A stretch of DNA of 64,000 nucleotides. Source: an uncultured Aquimarina sp. (lineage in GTDB: Bacteria; Bacteroidota; Bacteroidia; Flavobacteriales; Flavobacteriaceae). Position 1 is the first letter of the stretch; the number at the start of each line of letters is the position of its first letter. The notes under the pieces were generated by a model. That model had not been told where the DNA came from. It did not search any database and saw only the letters and a program-made list of their open reading frames with translations. Both the position numbers and the translations under genes were made by a program. This document shows positions 24,847 through 33,869 of the stretch, in pieces. The DNA is taken from the NCBI GenBank assembly GCA_947498935.1, contig CANMMM010000002.1:62001-126000 (forward strand). Direction: 5' to 3'.

Positions 24847-27438
24847 ATGAACTTACGTTACCTCGCTTTTTTTATACTTTTGTATACCAATGCTTTCTCT
24901 CAGCAAAAGCCCGCATTGTCATACGAAAATGCTCCTCTAGAGCAAGTATTAAAAGCACTTGAAGACAAGTATGACATCAAGTTCTCGTTTAATTCATCGA
25001 TTGTAAACGAAAAAAAAATCACTATTGATAAAAAAAAATCGCTTTGGGAGTTTCTAGATTTCATCCAAAACAAAACTTCCTTACTTTTCGAAAAAATAAA
25101 TGAGCGCTACTATGCTATCAAAAACAAACCACAGACTAAGATCTGTGGATATTTGATCACTAGCTCCAAAGAACCTATTGTAGATTCCTTTATTTTTAAC
25201 ACTACCAATGCAGTAGCTACCAAATCAAACTCCAGAGGCTTTTTTCAATTAACAGACACACAACCACAAGACACCTTATTAATACAATCTATCGGCTTAG
25301 AGGAACATAAAATCCTTGCCCAAGAGCTATTTACCAAAGGATGCCCAAAAATAACGATTGCAACAGATGATGTCGAACTCGAAGAAGTAACCATTACAGA
25401 ATATATAACAGCGGGGATTTCTAAAGTAGGACTGAGTAACGCGATTCATTTAAACCCTAGCGAGCTAGGCATCTTGCCCAGACTAGTAGAACCCGATGTT
25501 TTACAAAGCTTACAAGCCATTCCAGGGGTACAAAGTCCTAGTGAAACAGCAGCCGGATTACACATTAGAGGCGGAACACCTGATCAGAACCTCATCCTAT
25601 GGGATGGCATTAAAATGTACAGTACAGGTCATTTCTTTGATCTACTCTCTATTTTTAATCCTCATATAACTGACAATGTTACTTTATACAGAAGTAGTAC
25701 CGAAGCTAAATACGGCAATCGTATTTCGGGCGTTATCGACATTCAATCCAAGGATGAATTAGTAAAGGACTTTGGAATCGGTCTAGGATTTAATATGACC
25801 AATGCAGATATTTTTATAGAAGCACCTATTAATAAGCACATGAGTTTTATTGTCTCTGCCAGACGCTCTTTTACAGACGTAGTAGAAACCTCTACCTTCC
25901 AGAGTTATTCAGAACGTGCTTTTCAGAGTATTCGATTTTTTATAGATAATCAAGAATTAGATCAGGAAACCTTAGATTACAAAAATGTTTTCTTTTTTAA
26001 TGATCTGACCTTAAAAATGACTGTAGAGCCCTCTCCTACAGATAAGCTAACGCTCAGTGCCATTTTTACTAATAACAATCTAGATTATTCATTAAAAATC
26101 AGAAACATTCTAGGATCAGGAGAACCCTTTGATGAGATTCAGCGAGATCAACTAAAGTTTTTAAACCAAGGGGTCAATGCGCGTTGGAAAAAGAAATGGA
26201 ATGATCACTTATCACATACCATTAACCTGTACCATTCTACCTATAATTTTTCGTACAGAGGACTCAGAGAATCCAGAGCTAGTAGAGATGGATTTCTATT
26301 TTTTCAGGACAATATTTCAGAGAACAATGATATCCGAGACTTCGGTGCTTCTTTACACACGCTCTGGAATTTCAAACCTAAACATAGCATAAGCACAGGG
26401 TATGACTTTGCTACGAATAATGTATCCTATAATGCCGATTACACTGCTAGTGGTTTTTCTGATTTAGAAACTGGAAACAATATCACCCATGCAGTATTTG
26501 CTTCCTACGATTATACAGTAAGTGACCTCCTAAAACTCACTACAGGCCTCAGAGCCAATTATTTTTCGGTAACCAACAAAGAGCTATACTTAGAACCTAG
26601 ATTTAGCTTAGAATATAAAATCACAAAAGGCATCACGGCCAAGCTAGCCGCAGAACGCAAACATCAAGTCATTAGTCAGCGAAATAACTTCTTACCCTAC
26701 GATTTTAACATCGACAATCAAGTATGGTTATTAGCCAACTCCGATAGTGTATGGCCATTACGTAGTGATCAACTATCCGGAGGCTTTGTACTCAAAAAAG
26801 GAAGTTGGTATTTAGATATCGAAGGCTATTATAAAACCATTGATGGCATCACCTCATTTGCCAGTGGATTCAATGGCGTACTAGATTTAGATCAAGGCCA
26901 AAGCACCACTTCTGGATTAGACATCTTACTCAAAAAGAGAATCCAAAATTACAGAACATGGATAAGCTATTCCATTACAGATCAAAAAACGCAATTCGAC
27001 TCTGTAAATAATGGAACTCCATTTAGAGGTAACTTTGACATCAATCATTATTTTTCATGGACACACACTTACCAGTGGCGCCAATTAGAAGTATCTCTTG
27101 GCTGGAACATAAGAACAGGAAGACCATTTACCCCTGCCAACGGAGTTACCGAAACCAATGACGCTGTTTTTATTAATTTCGGTGACGTAAACAGCAGTCG
27201 ATTAGCCACCTACCATCGGCTAGATGCAGCTGCCTCATACAGTTTCTCTTTTCATAAAAACAAAAAGTGGAAAGGCAAGATAGGGATCTCCTTTTTCAAT
27301 CTCTACAATCAAAGAAATATTCTAAACAGAACCTACGACATCCGATTTGATAACAACAATAGAAATTACTTACTCCAAGAAATCAATACCTTTTCCGCAG
27401 GTATGACTCCCAATCTATCGTTTAGAGTATCTTTCTAA
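24847..27438 (+). CDS. TonB-dependent receptor with STN signalling domain, system 1
   Basis: An 863-residue outer-membrane receptor. Signal peptide MNLRYLAFFILLYTNAFS; STN signalling domain at about 35-90 (LEQVLKALEDKYDIKFSFN); carboxypeptidase-like domain at 95-175 with no catalytic residues; plug at 205-310 (VQSPSETAAGLHIRGGTPDQ); and a 22-strand-type barrel to the C-terminal SFRVSF. The ATG directly follows the FecR stop codon. It imports or senses an unknown ligand and signals through FecR to the sigma factor. No SusD-like partner is adjacent, which sets it apart from polysaccharide-utilisation loci. R90 copy 4 begins 11 bp after its stop codon. Confidence 0.92.
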   Translation: MNLRYLAFFILLYTNAFSQQKPALSYENAPLEQVLKALEDKYDIKFSFNSSIVNEKKITIDKKKSLWEFLDFIQNKTSLLFEKINERYYAIKNKPQTKICGYLITSSKEPIVDSFIFNTTNAVATKSNSRGFFQLTDTQPQDTLLIQSIGLEEHKILAQELFTKGCPKITIATDDVELEEVTITEYITAGISKVGLSNAIHLNPSELGILPRLVEPDVLQSLQAIPGVQSPSETAAGLHIRGGTPDQNLILWDGIKMYSTGHFFDLLSIFNPHITDNVTLYRSSTEAKYGNRISGVIDIQSKDELVKDFGIGLGFNMTNADIFIEAPINKHMSFIVSARRSFTDVVETSTFQSYSERAFQSIRFFIDNQELDQETLDYKNVFFFNDLTLKMTVEPSPTDKLTLSAIFTNNNLDYSLKIRNILGSGEPFDEIQRDQLKFLNQGVNARWKKKWNDHLSHTINLYHSTYNFSYRGLRESRASRDGFLFFQDNISENNDIRDFGASLHTLWNFKPKHSISTGYDFATNNVSYNADYTASGFSDLETGNNITHAVFASYDYTVSDLLKLTTGLRANYFSVTNKELYLEPRFSLEYKITKGITAKLAAERKHQVISQRNNFLPYDFNIDNQVWLLANSDSVWPLRSDQLSGGFVLKKGSWYLDIEGYYKTIDGITSFASGFNGVLDLDQGQSTTSGLDILLKKRIQNYRTWISYSITDQKTQFDSVNNGTPFRGNFDINHYFSWTHTYQWRQLEVSLGWNIRTGRPFTPANGVTETNDAVFINFGDVNSSRLATYHRLDAAASYSFSFHKNKKWKGKIGISFFNLYNQRNILNRTYDIRFDNNNRNYLLQEINTFSAGMTPNLSFRVSF

Positions 27439-27448
27439 AAAAATAATA

Positions 27449-27538
27449 AGGGCGTTCCCCAAGGGTCGGGCTATCCGCTGTATCTTTTTTGTTTTTTTAA
27501 AGGAAAACAAAAAAGGATGCCGCTGCTATCCCTAACGC
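27449..27538 (+). repeat. R90 dispersed repeat, copy 4 (subtype I)
   Basis: Lies 11 bp after the stop codon of the system 1 receptor, in the same orientation. Ends AGGGCGTTCC and CCTAACGC. The inner arms can form a long A/T-rich hairpin, so it may act as a 3' end structure of this operon. Confidence 0.9.
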
Positions 27539-27603
27539 AAGATCATACTCCTAATACACTCTTGACCAACATCTAAGCACACCCAATACAATCATAATGA
27601 CAC

Positions 27604-27640
27604 AAAAAAGCCATCGCAATTTAGAAACTGCAATGGCTTT
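27604..27640 (-). terminator. Terminator of the M57 protease gene
   Basis: On the minus strand AAAGCCATTGCAGTTT pairs with AAATTGCGATGGCTTT, with one mismatch, and is followed by a T run. It stands 50 bp past the stop codon. Confidence 0.85.
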
Positions 27641-27689
27641 GGTACAAGAATCAAAAGTAATGTAATCAACAAAATATTGTATACACTAA

Positions 27690-28535
27690 TTAATATAGTG
27701 CATTAATCGCTACGATATCTGTATCTGTAAATTCTCCATCTTCATCTCTAGAGAAACACGCTAGCATAATCGAATCTGCTCGATCAGAACTCGGTGTACC
27801 ATTAATTAAGATAGCACCAGAAGGCTGTTCTTGTTCTGCCTGTGATCTTGAACAGCTCTGGCGAGTTCTCCAATCTTGGTGACGGAACCCTATAGAATGT
27901 CCTATCTCATGTGTAATTACATGCTCTACCACATCGGTAGTAAATGAATCAGTCCCTTGATTAATCTGCACTCTTTTAAAGACTTCTCCTCCCGATGGAA
28001 AACCTGCAGATCCACCTCCACCAGAAGCACCATTATTAAACACTACCATATCACGATCTGTAAAATCACTCTGGAAAACTAGTGTTAGATTTAATGACGT
28101 ATTTAATCGGTTGTAATTGTTTACAGCCCACTGTAAGGCTGTACGCATCTTATTAGTCAAAGCAAAACGAGGCCCTGTATAACCGACTACTCTAAAGCTT
28201 CGATTCCCTCTAGAAATCAAATTATTAGTCCGATACTGCTTTGCTAAATTCTCTACAGTAGACAACGCATGATCACCAGCTTCTAGCTCATCTAACGGAA
28301 TCATAATATCATCTACTTTAATCATTTTAACTTCTGGGTCACCAGGAAGTCCTTTGAATACTTCGTAAGTTGCATTCTCTGGATTAATTCCTGCTTCTTC
28401 CAATGCTGCTAAATGTGATTGTTTTATTTCGCTAACAGTAGTAGGTAATTGATCGTTAGCAATTTCTTCATTTTGGCAGGATATAGCCATACCTGCAACG
28501 ATAGCACTAAGTGCCAATAATTGTATTTTTTTCAT
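27690..28535 (-). CDS. M57-type zinc metalloprotease lipoprotein
   Basis: A 281-residue lipoprotein: signal sequence with lipobox MAISC and then QNEE. Residues 110-281 form a small zinc-protease domain with the motif VVEHVITHEIGHSIGFRH (HExxHxxGxxH), which supplies three histidine ligands and a catalytic glutamate. This is the dual-action HEIGH (M57) metallopeptidase type. It would act at the cell surface or in the periplasm on unknown proteins. It is convergent with the ECF/FecR/receptor trio, so a common role is not implied. A TTACG-N7-CGTAA palindrome lies about 175 bp upstream of the start. Confidence 0.85.
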   Translation of the reverse strand: MKKIQLLALSAIVAGMAISCQNEEIANDQLPTTVSEIKQSHLAALEEAGINPENATYEVFKGLPGDPEVKMIKVDDIMIPLDELEAGDHALSTVENLAKQYRTNNLISRGNRSFRVVGYTGPRFALTNKMRTALQWAVNNYNRLNTSLNLTLVFQSDFTDRDMVVFNNGASGGGGSAGFPSGGEVFKRVQINQGTDSFTTDVVEHVITHEIGHSIGFRHQDWRTRQSCSRSQAEQEQPSGAILINGTPSSDRADSIMLACFSRDEDGEFTDTDIVAINALY

Positions 28536-28710
28536 TTCGTAAAAAAGTTGAGTTTGTGTAGTTTCCTATTAACAATGGATAAACTTACTACAGTGCTTAC
28601 CCATGTGTAATGATCCATTAGCTTTTGATTCTTTTTCAAGAACTTATAAAATTGAAGATATAATATTTTTTTGATACAAAAAACACCTTTCTTTAACATA
28701 TATTCAATAA

Positions 28711-28727
28711 TTACGGTAAAAACGTAA
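28711..28727. promoter_or_regulatory. Palindrome TTACG-N7-CGTAA, possible operator
   Basis: TTACGGTAAAAACGTAA has the same half-sites and spacing as the element at 1436-1452. Both lie upstream of genes for exported proteins. A shared regulator is only a guess. Confidence 0.35.
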
Positions 28728-29263
28728 AAATAACACAACAAAACAATCTATGCAGCTAAAAAAACGAAAGGAAAACAACAACTAAAAAACAGACAAACAG
28801 TAAGTTTTATAGGATAAAAAGCCTCTTCATGAAATCATTATAGTTCCATATAACTGCTCTATTCTCTCTACAGCATGTTTACATCAGCTTTTTACCAATG
28901 TAGTATTTTTCTCCCAAGCTTAAAGTTCTAAAAATAAGGCAGTTAAATTTTAGTTAAAATTAAACAATAATTACTTGTATATATTGCGACAGTTATTTGT
29001 TATAAATTCGTTAATTAGCAACAACCATCCATTGATTTTTAACTATTTATAGCAATAAGACAGTTGTTTTTTAACAAGTACTTTATTCCCTTACCTAAAA
29101 AAGGTGATTATTTCCCTCAATCACAAAGCCTTTTACCCGAAAAAAATGATTGATTATAGATACAAAAAAACAAATAACTGAAGATATGTGCTCTTACAAT
29201 ACTACCACACATAATGAAACACTAACTGATATGAGTCATACCTAGCCACCTAAAATTTTTTTA

Positions 29264-29300
29264 TAAAAAAAGGGTGTTAGCCAGTAGCAAACACCCTTTA
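29264..29300 (-). terminator. Terminator of prmA-clpS
   Basis: On the minus strand AAAGGGTGTT and AACACCCTTT form a 10-bp stem followed by a T run. It stands about 30 bp past the clpS stop codon. Confidence 0.9.
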
Positions 29301-29328
29301 TAGGTATAATTCTGTATATATCTAATCT

Positions 29329-29604
29329 TTATACGATTTCAGCACTTAATCCTGCTTGGAGTAATTTAGAGCATCTAGGCACTAATTCATCATATGCACC
29401 TGTTTTTACACCACACTTCCCCTTGTAATGTACTAATAGTGCGCATTGTTCTGCTTGTAATGGAGTATGCTCACAGGTGTATATCAATGTTTCAATTACA
29501 TGATCAAATGTGTTCACATCATCATTATACAAGATGATTTCATGATTACCTTGTTCCTCTGTTTTTTCTAGAACTTCTTCTAATACTTCTTCTCTTGTGC
29601 TCAT
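29329..29604 (-). CDS. clpS: ATP-dependent Clp protease adaptor ClpS
   Basis: A 91-residue adaptor when started at ATG 29602-29604 (MSTREEVLEEVLEKTEEQG). The longer frame from 29661 is rejected because a TATATTTG promoter element (29622-29629) lies between the two starts. The family core is present: IILYNDDVNTFDHVIETL, which forms the pocket that reads N-degron residues, then HYKGKCGVKTG. ClpS hands proteins with certain N-terminal residues to ClpAP/ClpCP. The gene follows prmA by 58 bp, a pairing common in Bacteroidota. Confidence 0.93.
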   Translation of the reverse strand: MSTREEVLEEVLEKTEEQGNHEIILYNDDVNTFDHVIETLIYTCEHTPLQAEQCALLVHYKGKCGVKTGAYDELVPRCSKLLQAGLSAEIV

Positions 29605-29621
29605 CTTCCCTTTATTTTTGG

Positions 29622-29629
29622 CAAATATA
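29622..29629 (-). promoter_or_regulatory. Probable clpS promoter (-7 element)
   Basis: TATATTTG on the minus strand, 18 bp before the ATG, in the short gap between prmA and clpS. It decides the clpS start codon and suggests clpS can be transcribed apart from prmA. Confidence 0.5.
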
Positions 29630-29662
29630 CTACATACGACAGTAAAACAGCTCTTTTGCATG

Positions 29663-30502
29663 TTATTTTTTTACATAACAAGCTGCTATCCAACCATTTC
29701 TGTCTAATTGCTCTACAAAGCTTAGTCCTTGATCTTCACAGGCTTTTGTAATTAATGGCAGGTCTTCTTTGTAAAAACCGCTTAAAAATAATCTTCCATT
29801 AGCCGTCAATGTATTGACATATACAGGAATATCATTCAGCAATATATTTCTATTAATATTAGCGATAACAACATCATATTCTTTAGCCTCTAACAGGGTC
29901 GCATCTCCCTCATAAGCTGTAATATGTGCACACTGATTTCTTTCGATATTCTCTAGTGTATTTAGATAGCACCAATTATCGATATCAATCGCATCTATAG
30001 GAGCGGCCCCTTTCATTTCAGATAGAATTGCCAGGACCCCTGTACCACACCCCATATCCAACACTTTTTTTCCTACCATATCATTTTTTAGTAAATGCTG
30101 GATCATCATATGCGTCGTTTCATGATGTCCTGTACCAAAAGACATTTTAGGCTCTATCACAATATCAAATAGCACATCGGGAGTTGGGTGAAAAGGAGCC
30201 CTTACACTACACTGCTGATCTACTGTAATGGGCTGAAAGTTTTTTTCCCATTCTTTGTTCCAGTTTACCTGTTCGATTTCTTGAGTCGTATGCGTAATCG
30301 TAAAATCTGCTGACGATAATATATGTATATCCTCCAATATGGTAGGATTCCATTCATTTTTTTGGATATATGCTTCGACTCCTTTTTCTGTTTCTACAAA
30401 ACTTTCGAAACCTGCATATCCTAATTCTGCGATTAGTATTTCTGTAGCGGGTTGCAAAGGGCTGATTTCAAAATAATAGCCTATATATACTGGAGTTGAC
30501 AT
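29663..30502 (-). CDS. prmA: Ribosomal protein L11 methyltransferase
   Basis: A 279-residue class I SAM-dependent methyltransferase that modifies ribosomal protein L11. The N-terminal substrate-recognition domain (residues 1-110) is followed by the catalytic domain: PKMSFGTGHHETTHMM, the SAM-binding glycine loop VLDMGCGTGVLAIL, the acidic IDAIDIDNWCYLNT, and VVIANINRNILL, the NxN motif of the family. It has its own promoter (30529-30536) and precedes clpS. The length is normal for the family. Confidence 0.93.
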   Translation of the reverse strand: MSTPVYIGYYFEISPLQPATEILIAELGYAGFESFVETEKGVEAYIQKNEWNPTILEDIHILSSADFTITHTTQEIEQVNWNKEWEKNFQPITVDQQCSVRAPFHPTPDVLFDIVIEPKMSFGTGHHETTHMMIQHLLKNDMVGKKVLDMGCGTGVLAILSEMKGAAPIDAIDIDNWCYLNTLENIERNQCAHITAYEGDATLLEAKEYDVVIANINRNILLNDIPVYVNTLTANGRLFLSGFYKEDLPLITKACEDQGLSFVEQLDRNGWIAACYVKK

Positions 30503-30528
30503 CTTTGGATTTTTAATCTATTGGGGCA

Positions 30529-30536
30529 CAAAGGTA
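30529..30536 (-). promoter_or_regulatory. Probable prmA promoter (-7 element)
   Basis: TACCTTTG on the minus strand matches TAnnTTTG exactly and lies 27 bp before the prmA ATG, just after the tpiA terminator. Confidence 0.55.
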
Positions 30537-30550
30537 GTATTTTACGTAAC

Positions 30551-30585
30551 AAAAAAAGGCATTCACTTACATGAACACCTTTCTT
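30551..30585 (-). terminator. tpiA terminator
   Basis: On the minus strand GGTGTTCA and TGAATGCC pair around TGTAAG, followed by seven T. It separates tpiA from prmA. Confidence 0.85.
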
Positions 30586-30607
30586 TATAAAAAAATAATT
30601 TCTTTTC

Positions 30608-31360
30608 TTAGATCGCTGCTCCGATAGCTGCAAAGCTTTCTGCGTCTAATGATGCACCACCGATCAAACCACCGTCTACATCTGGTTTTGCAAAAATTTC
30701 TTGTGCATTGGCAGGTTTTACACTACCTCCGTATAGAATAGATACTTCTTCTGCTACGGCAGGACTTACTGCATCTGCAATCGTCTTACGTATAAACGCA
30801 TGCATTTCTTGTGCTTGCTCTGGAGATGCTGTTTCTCCTGTTCCGATCGCCCATACTGGCTCATATGCCAATACGATTTGCTTCCATGCACTTGCATCTA
30901 AACTAAATAATGCATTCTTTAACTGACTTTCTACTACTGCAAAATGCTTATCGCTTTTTCGCTCTTCTAATTCTTCTCCAAAACAGAAAATTACAGTCAT
31001 ATCATGTTTTAAAGCTGTAGCTACCTTATCTGCTAAAAGCGCGTCAGTTTCTCCAAAATAAGCTCTACGCTCACTGTGTCCTAAAATCACGGTTTCTACA
31101 CCAATACTTTTTAGCATATCAGCAGAGATCTCTCCTGTAAACGCTCCGTTTTCTGCTTGGTGCATGTTTTGAGCAGCTACTTTGATTGCCGATCCTTTTA
31201 CCGTTTCTGCTGCAAATTGCAAGTTTACACTCGTAGGTGCTACGATGATTTCAGCATTTGGTTGTTGTGCAAATTTTGCAGTAAGATCCGCTAATAATCC
31301 TTTGGCTTCTGGCAGGTTTTTATTCATTTTCCAGTTCCCTGCTACAATCTTTTTTCTCAT
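30608..31360 (-). CDS. tpiA: Triosephosphate isomerase
   Basis: A 250-residue TIM-barrel enzyme that interconverts dihydroxyacetone phosphate and glyceraldehyde 3-phosphate in glycolysis. All key residues are visible: GNWKMN (Asn/Lys 12 region), VILGHSERR (catalytic histidine), AYEPVWAIGTG (catalytic glutamate and the flexible loop) and ILYGGSVKPANA (phosphate binding). It lies after the ABC-permease and DoxX genes in the same direction; a terminator follows it. Confidence 0.97.
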   Translation of the reverse strand: MRKKIVAGNWKMNKNLPEAKGLLADLTAKFAQQPNAEIIVAPTSVNLQFAAETVKGSAIKVAAQNMHQAENGAFTGEISADMLKSIGVETVILGHSERRAYFGETDALLADKVATALKHDMTVIFCFGEELEERKSDKHFAVVESQLKNALFSLDASAWKQIVLAYEPVWAIGTGETASPEQAQEMHAFIRKTIADAVSPAVAEEVSILYGGSVKPANAQEIFAKPDVDGGLIGGASLDAESFAAIGAAI

Positions 31361-31410
31361 TAATTAAAATTTAAGTATTTATAATTGTGGTATCTAGTTT
31401 GGTTACAATT

Positions 31411-32478
31411 TTATCGTATTCTTGGATCTAACCACCTGTATATAAAATCTACAAATATATTGATTAGAATAAACAATGAGGCAATTACGAGCACAGATCC
31501 CATAATTATTGGCAAATCTGATGTATTGAGTGCATCTACGATTTCTTTTCCCAAACCATTCCATCCAAAAATGTACTCTACGAATACGGCTCCTGCTAGC
31601 ATAGAGGCAAACCACCCTGATATGGCGGTTACCACAGGGTTTAACGCATTTTTAAGCGCATGTTTCCTAATGATCTGTACTAGAGATAATCCCTTGGCCC
31701 TAGCTGTACGTATATAATCTTGGTGCATTACTTCTAGTAGTGAGTTACGCATCAGTTGTGTCACCACTGCTAGTGGTCTCACTCCTAATACAACTGCGGG
31801 TAGCAATAAATTCTTCCATTGTATGTAGATGCCTTCGCCAAAATCATCGACTTCGTATAAACTCCCTGTCATATTCAGATGCGTATACTCATGCAATACA
31901 TATCCAAACAGCCATGCTACAATAATTGCACTAAAAAAGGAAGGTACACTCATACCTACTGTACTTATTACCTGTATCAACTGATCTATCCAACTATCTT
32001 TATTCACAGCACTGATAATCCCCATCCATACCCCTATGAATATCGCTATTACAATAGCGCATACTGCTAGAATCGCTGTATTAGGCAATGTCTCTGCGAT
32101 TACACTACTTACTCTTTTTCCATTTTTCTGAAATGATTCTCTAAGGTATGGGAGCTTACACACTAAATGTGTATCACCTACTTGTACCAATGATACTCCT
32201 GTATATTTCTGCGGATCAAAATACGAGAAATCTGATACTTTGGCGCTGTGTAAGCTTATAGGAGACAAATCATTTATATAGTACAGATACTGTACTCGAA
32301 TAGGCTGATCAAAACCGTATTTTCTATTTACGATATCTAGCTGTTCTTTGGTTTCATTCTGCCCCAACATCATCTGCGCAGGGTCTCCTGGCAAAATATT
32401 GAATAACAAAAATATAACGGTTATTACTCCTAATAAAGTAAGTACTGCATATCCTAATTTACGGAGATAGTAGCTCAT
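31411..32478 (-). CDS. ABC transporter permease, DppB/OppB type
   Basis: A 355-residue inner-membrane permease when started at ATG 32476-32478 (MSYYLRKLGYAVLTLLGVIT); the longer frame would run into the upstream gene. There are six hydrophobic segments. The family N-terminus FNILPGDPAQMMLG and the EAA loop ARAKGLSLVQIIRKHALKNA, which contacts the ATPase, are present. The periplasmic insert (residues 70-150) is longer than in E. coli DppB. No second permease, ATPase or binding protein is nearby, so partners must be encoded elsewhere. The substrate, probably peptides, is inferred. It lies 10 bp after the DoxX-family gene. Confidence 0.88.
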   Translation of the reverse strand: MSYYLRKLGYAVLTLLGVITVIFLLFNILPGDPAQMMLGQNETKEQLDIVNRKYGFDQPIRVQYLYYINDLSPISLHSAKVSDFSYFDPQKYTGVSLVQVGDTHLVCKLPYLRESFQKNGKRVSSVIAETLPNTAILAVCAIVIAIFIGVWMGIISAVNKDSWIDQLIQVISTVGMSVPSFFSAIIVAWLFGYVLHEYTHLNMTGSLYEVDDFGEGIYIQWKNLLLPAVVLGVRPLAVVTQLMRNSLLEVMHQDYIRTARAKGLSLVQIIRKHALKNALNPVVTAISGWFASMLAGAVFVEYIFGWNGLGKEIVDALNTSDLPIIMGSVLVIASLFILINIFVDFIYRWLDPRIR

Positions 32479-32488
32479 CTGATGATAC

Positions 32489-33679
32489 TTATTCGGGTAC
32501 TGATGTAGACACCGCAGTACTATCTTCAATAGCTACTGGAGGCGCTGGCTGTGGTATCACGATTGGCTTAGGACGTGCTACTGCTGGTAATGCTAATTGA
32601 GTAGCGTCATTCCAATGTAATTTTTCTACGATCGTTCCTTTCTCTAGCTTTATAATACCAGGATTGGCACGTAACATGGTTTTTAATGCAGTCTCATCTG
32701 TACTATAGAACTCAAAATCGAGTCCAAAACGTTTTTTTATGTCTGCTACTGCTTGTGGCGAAGATGCTGTAAGTCCTATGACTTCATATCCCTGCTGTAT
32801 TGCTTTATCCGTCATGGTTTTTACTGCCTGTAACCCTGCTGCCTCACTTTTAGCCAAATTGTACATGATGATGGTAATCAAATGTTCTCTTTCTAAAAAC
32901 TGCGTTGTAAAATCATGTCCATCTTTCTCTATTGTAAAATCATGTATCGGCGGCACATATCCTTCTTCGATCATTTTTGTTTCTACGCCTACATACGTAC
33001 CATTAACAGATGGATATTCTCCAGACGTTTGAATGATCTTTTCTGTACCATCTACATTGAATTTCCAGAAGTAATCGAATTTAGCTTCTGGAGCGCCTTC
33101 TGGCACTGTCATCCCTTCTGCTATATTGACCCCAATCTTATAGGCTCTGAAATCAAACGTAGGTAAATGCATTAATACATGGTAGGCAAATACAAGACAG
33201 GCCGAAAAACTAGCAAATACAATCCACTTATGCAAAGGGGATGGTAAAATGGGAGTAATGTATTTTTTACCTGCAAATAGTATAAGTATCAGCACCAATA
33301 GGATTACGTCTTTACTAAAAGACTCCCAGGGGGTAAGAGGAATGGCATCTCCAAAACACCCACAATCGGTTACCTTATTAAAATATGCGGAATAAAAGGT
33401 TAGAAATGTAAAAAAAACAATCATGAGCAATAGCGACCAAAGCGTAAACTTGCGTAAATAGCCCAGAAACAGGGTCACTCCTAGTAATACTTCATAAATT
33501 ACTATAAAAACGGATAAGAGTAAGGCATAGGGGATCAAGAATTCCATATTCAATACTCCCTCACTAAAATACTCTTGTAATTTATACGAAAAACCTAGTG
33601 GGTCATTGAGTTTGATAAACCCCGAAAATATAAATAGTGCTGCTACAAATAATCTAGAAAACCCAACAAGTATCTTCAT
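32489..33679 (-). CDS. DoxX-like BT_3928 family membrane protein with thioredoxin-like tail
   Basis: A 396-residue protein from ATG 33677-33679 (MKILVGFSRLFVAALFIFSG). Residues 1-150 have four membrane helices of the DoxX type, including FSGFIKLNDPLGFSYKLQEY and the motif VTDCGCFGDAIPLTPWESF shared with MauE-like redox proteins. The periplasmic part (175-396) resembles a diverged thioredoxin-like fold without an active CxxC (IIMYNLAKSEAAGLQAVKTM). This architecture is conserved in Bacteroidota next to DUF1599 and tpiA; the exact role is unknown, and a redox or quinone-linked task is inferred. The C-terminal 30 residues are Pro-rich. Confidence 0.85.
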   Translation of the reverse strand: MKILVGFSRLFVAALFIFSGFIKLNDPLGFSYKLQEYFSEGVLNMEFLIPYALLLSVFIVIYEVLLGVTLFLGYLRKFTLWSLLLMIVFFTFLTFYSAYFNKVTDCGCFGDAIPLTPWESFSKDVILLVLILILFAGKKYITPILPSPLHKWIVFASFSACLVFAYHVLMHLPTFDFRAYKIGVNIAEGMTVPEGAPEAKFDYFWKFNVDGTEKIIQTSGEYPSVNGTYVGVETKMIEEGYVPPIHDFTIEKDGHDFTTQFLEREHLITIIMYNLAKSEAAGLQAVKTMTDKAIQQGYEVIGLTASSPQAVADIKKRFGLDFEFYSTDETALKTMLRANPGIIKLEKGTIVEKLHWNDATQLALPAVARPKPIVIPQPAPPVAIEDSTAVSTSVPE

Positions 33680-33869
33680 AGTGTGTGTCTTTTTATATGT
33701 TATAATGTGTAGAGGAGTATTATATTGTAAAAAAACATCCATTTCTTTACTAATTGCGTCCCTCTATGTACTGTTATGATTTAAGAAATAAATAATACTA
33801 CAATATAAGATGGTTTTTTAGCTGTTTATAGGTGTTAATTCTATTTAACAGTAATTTATTATAATCAGC

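Larger units (their letters stand above)
28536..29328. other. Intergenic region of about 790 bp
   Basis: AT-rich sequence with the palindrome at 28711-28727 and, at the right end, the clpS terminator. One short open frame (28532-28741) has no coding features. Nothing else was recognised. Confidence 0.5.

Noticed and set aside
24847..27438. A polysaccharide-utilisation locus
   Set aside because: No SusD-like gene, glycoside hydrolase or sulfatase is adjacent; the receptor carries an STN domain and pairs with FecI/FecR.
28532..28741. Open frame of 69 codons upstream of the M57 protease
   Set aside because: Low-complexity AT-rich sequence that covers the likely promoter and palindrome; no start or family support.
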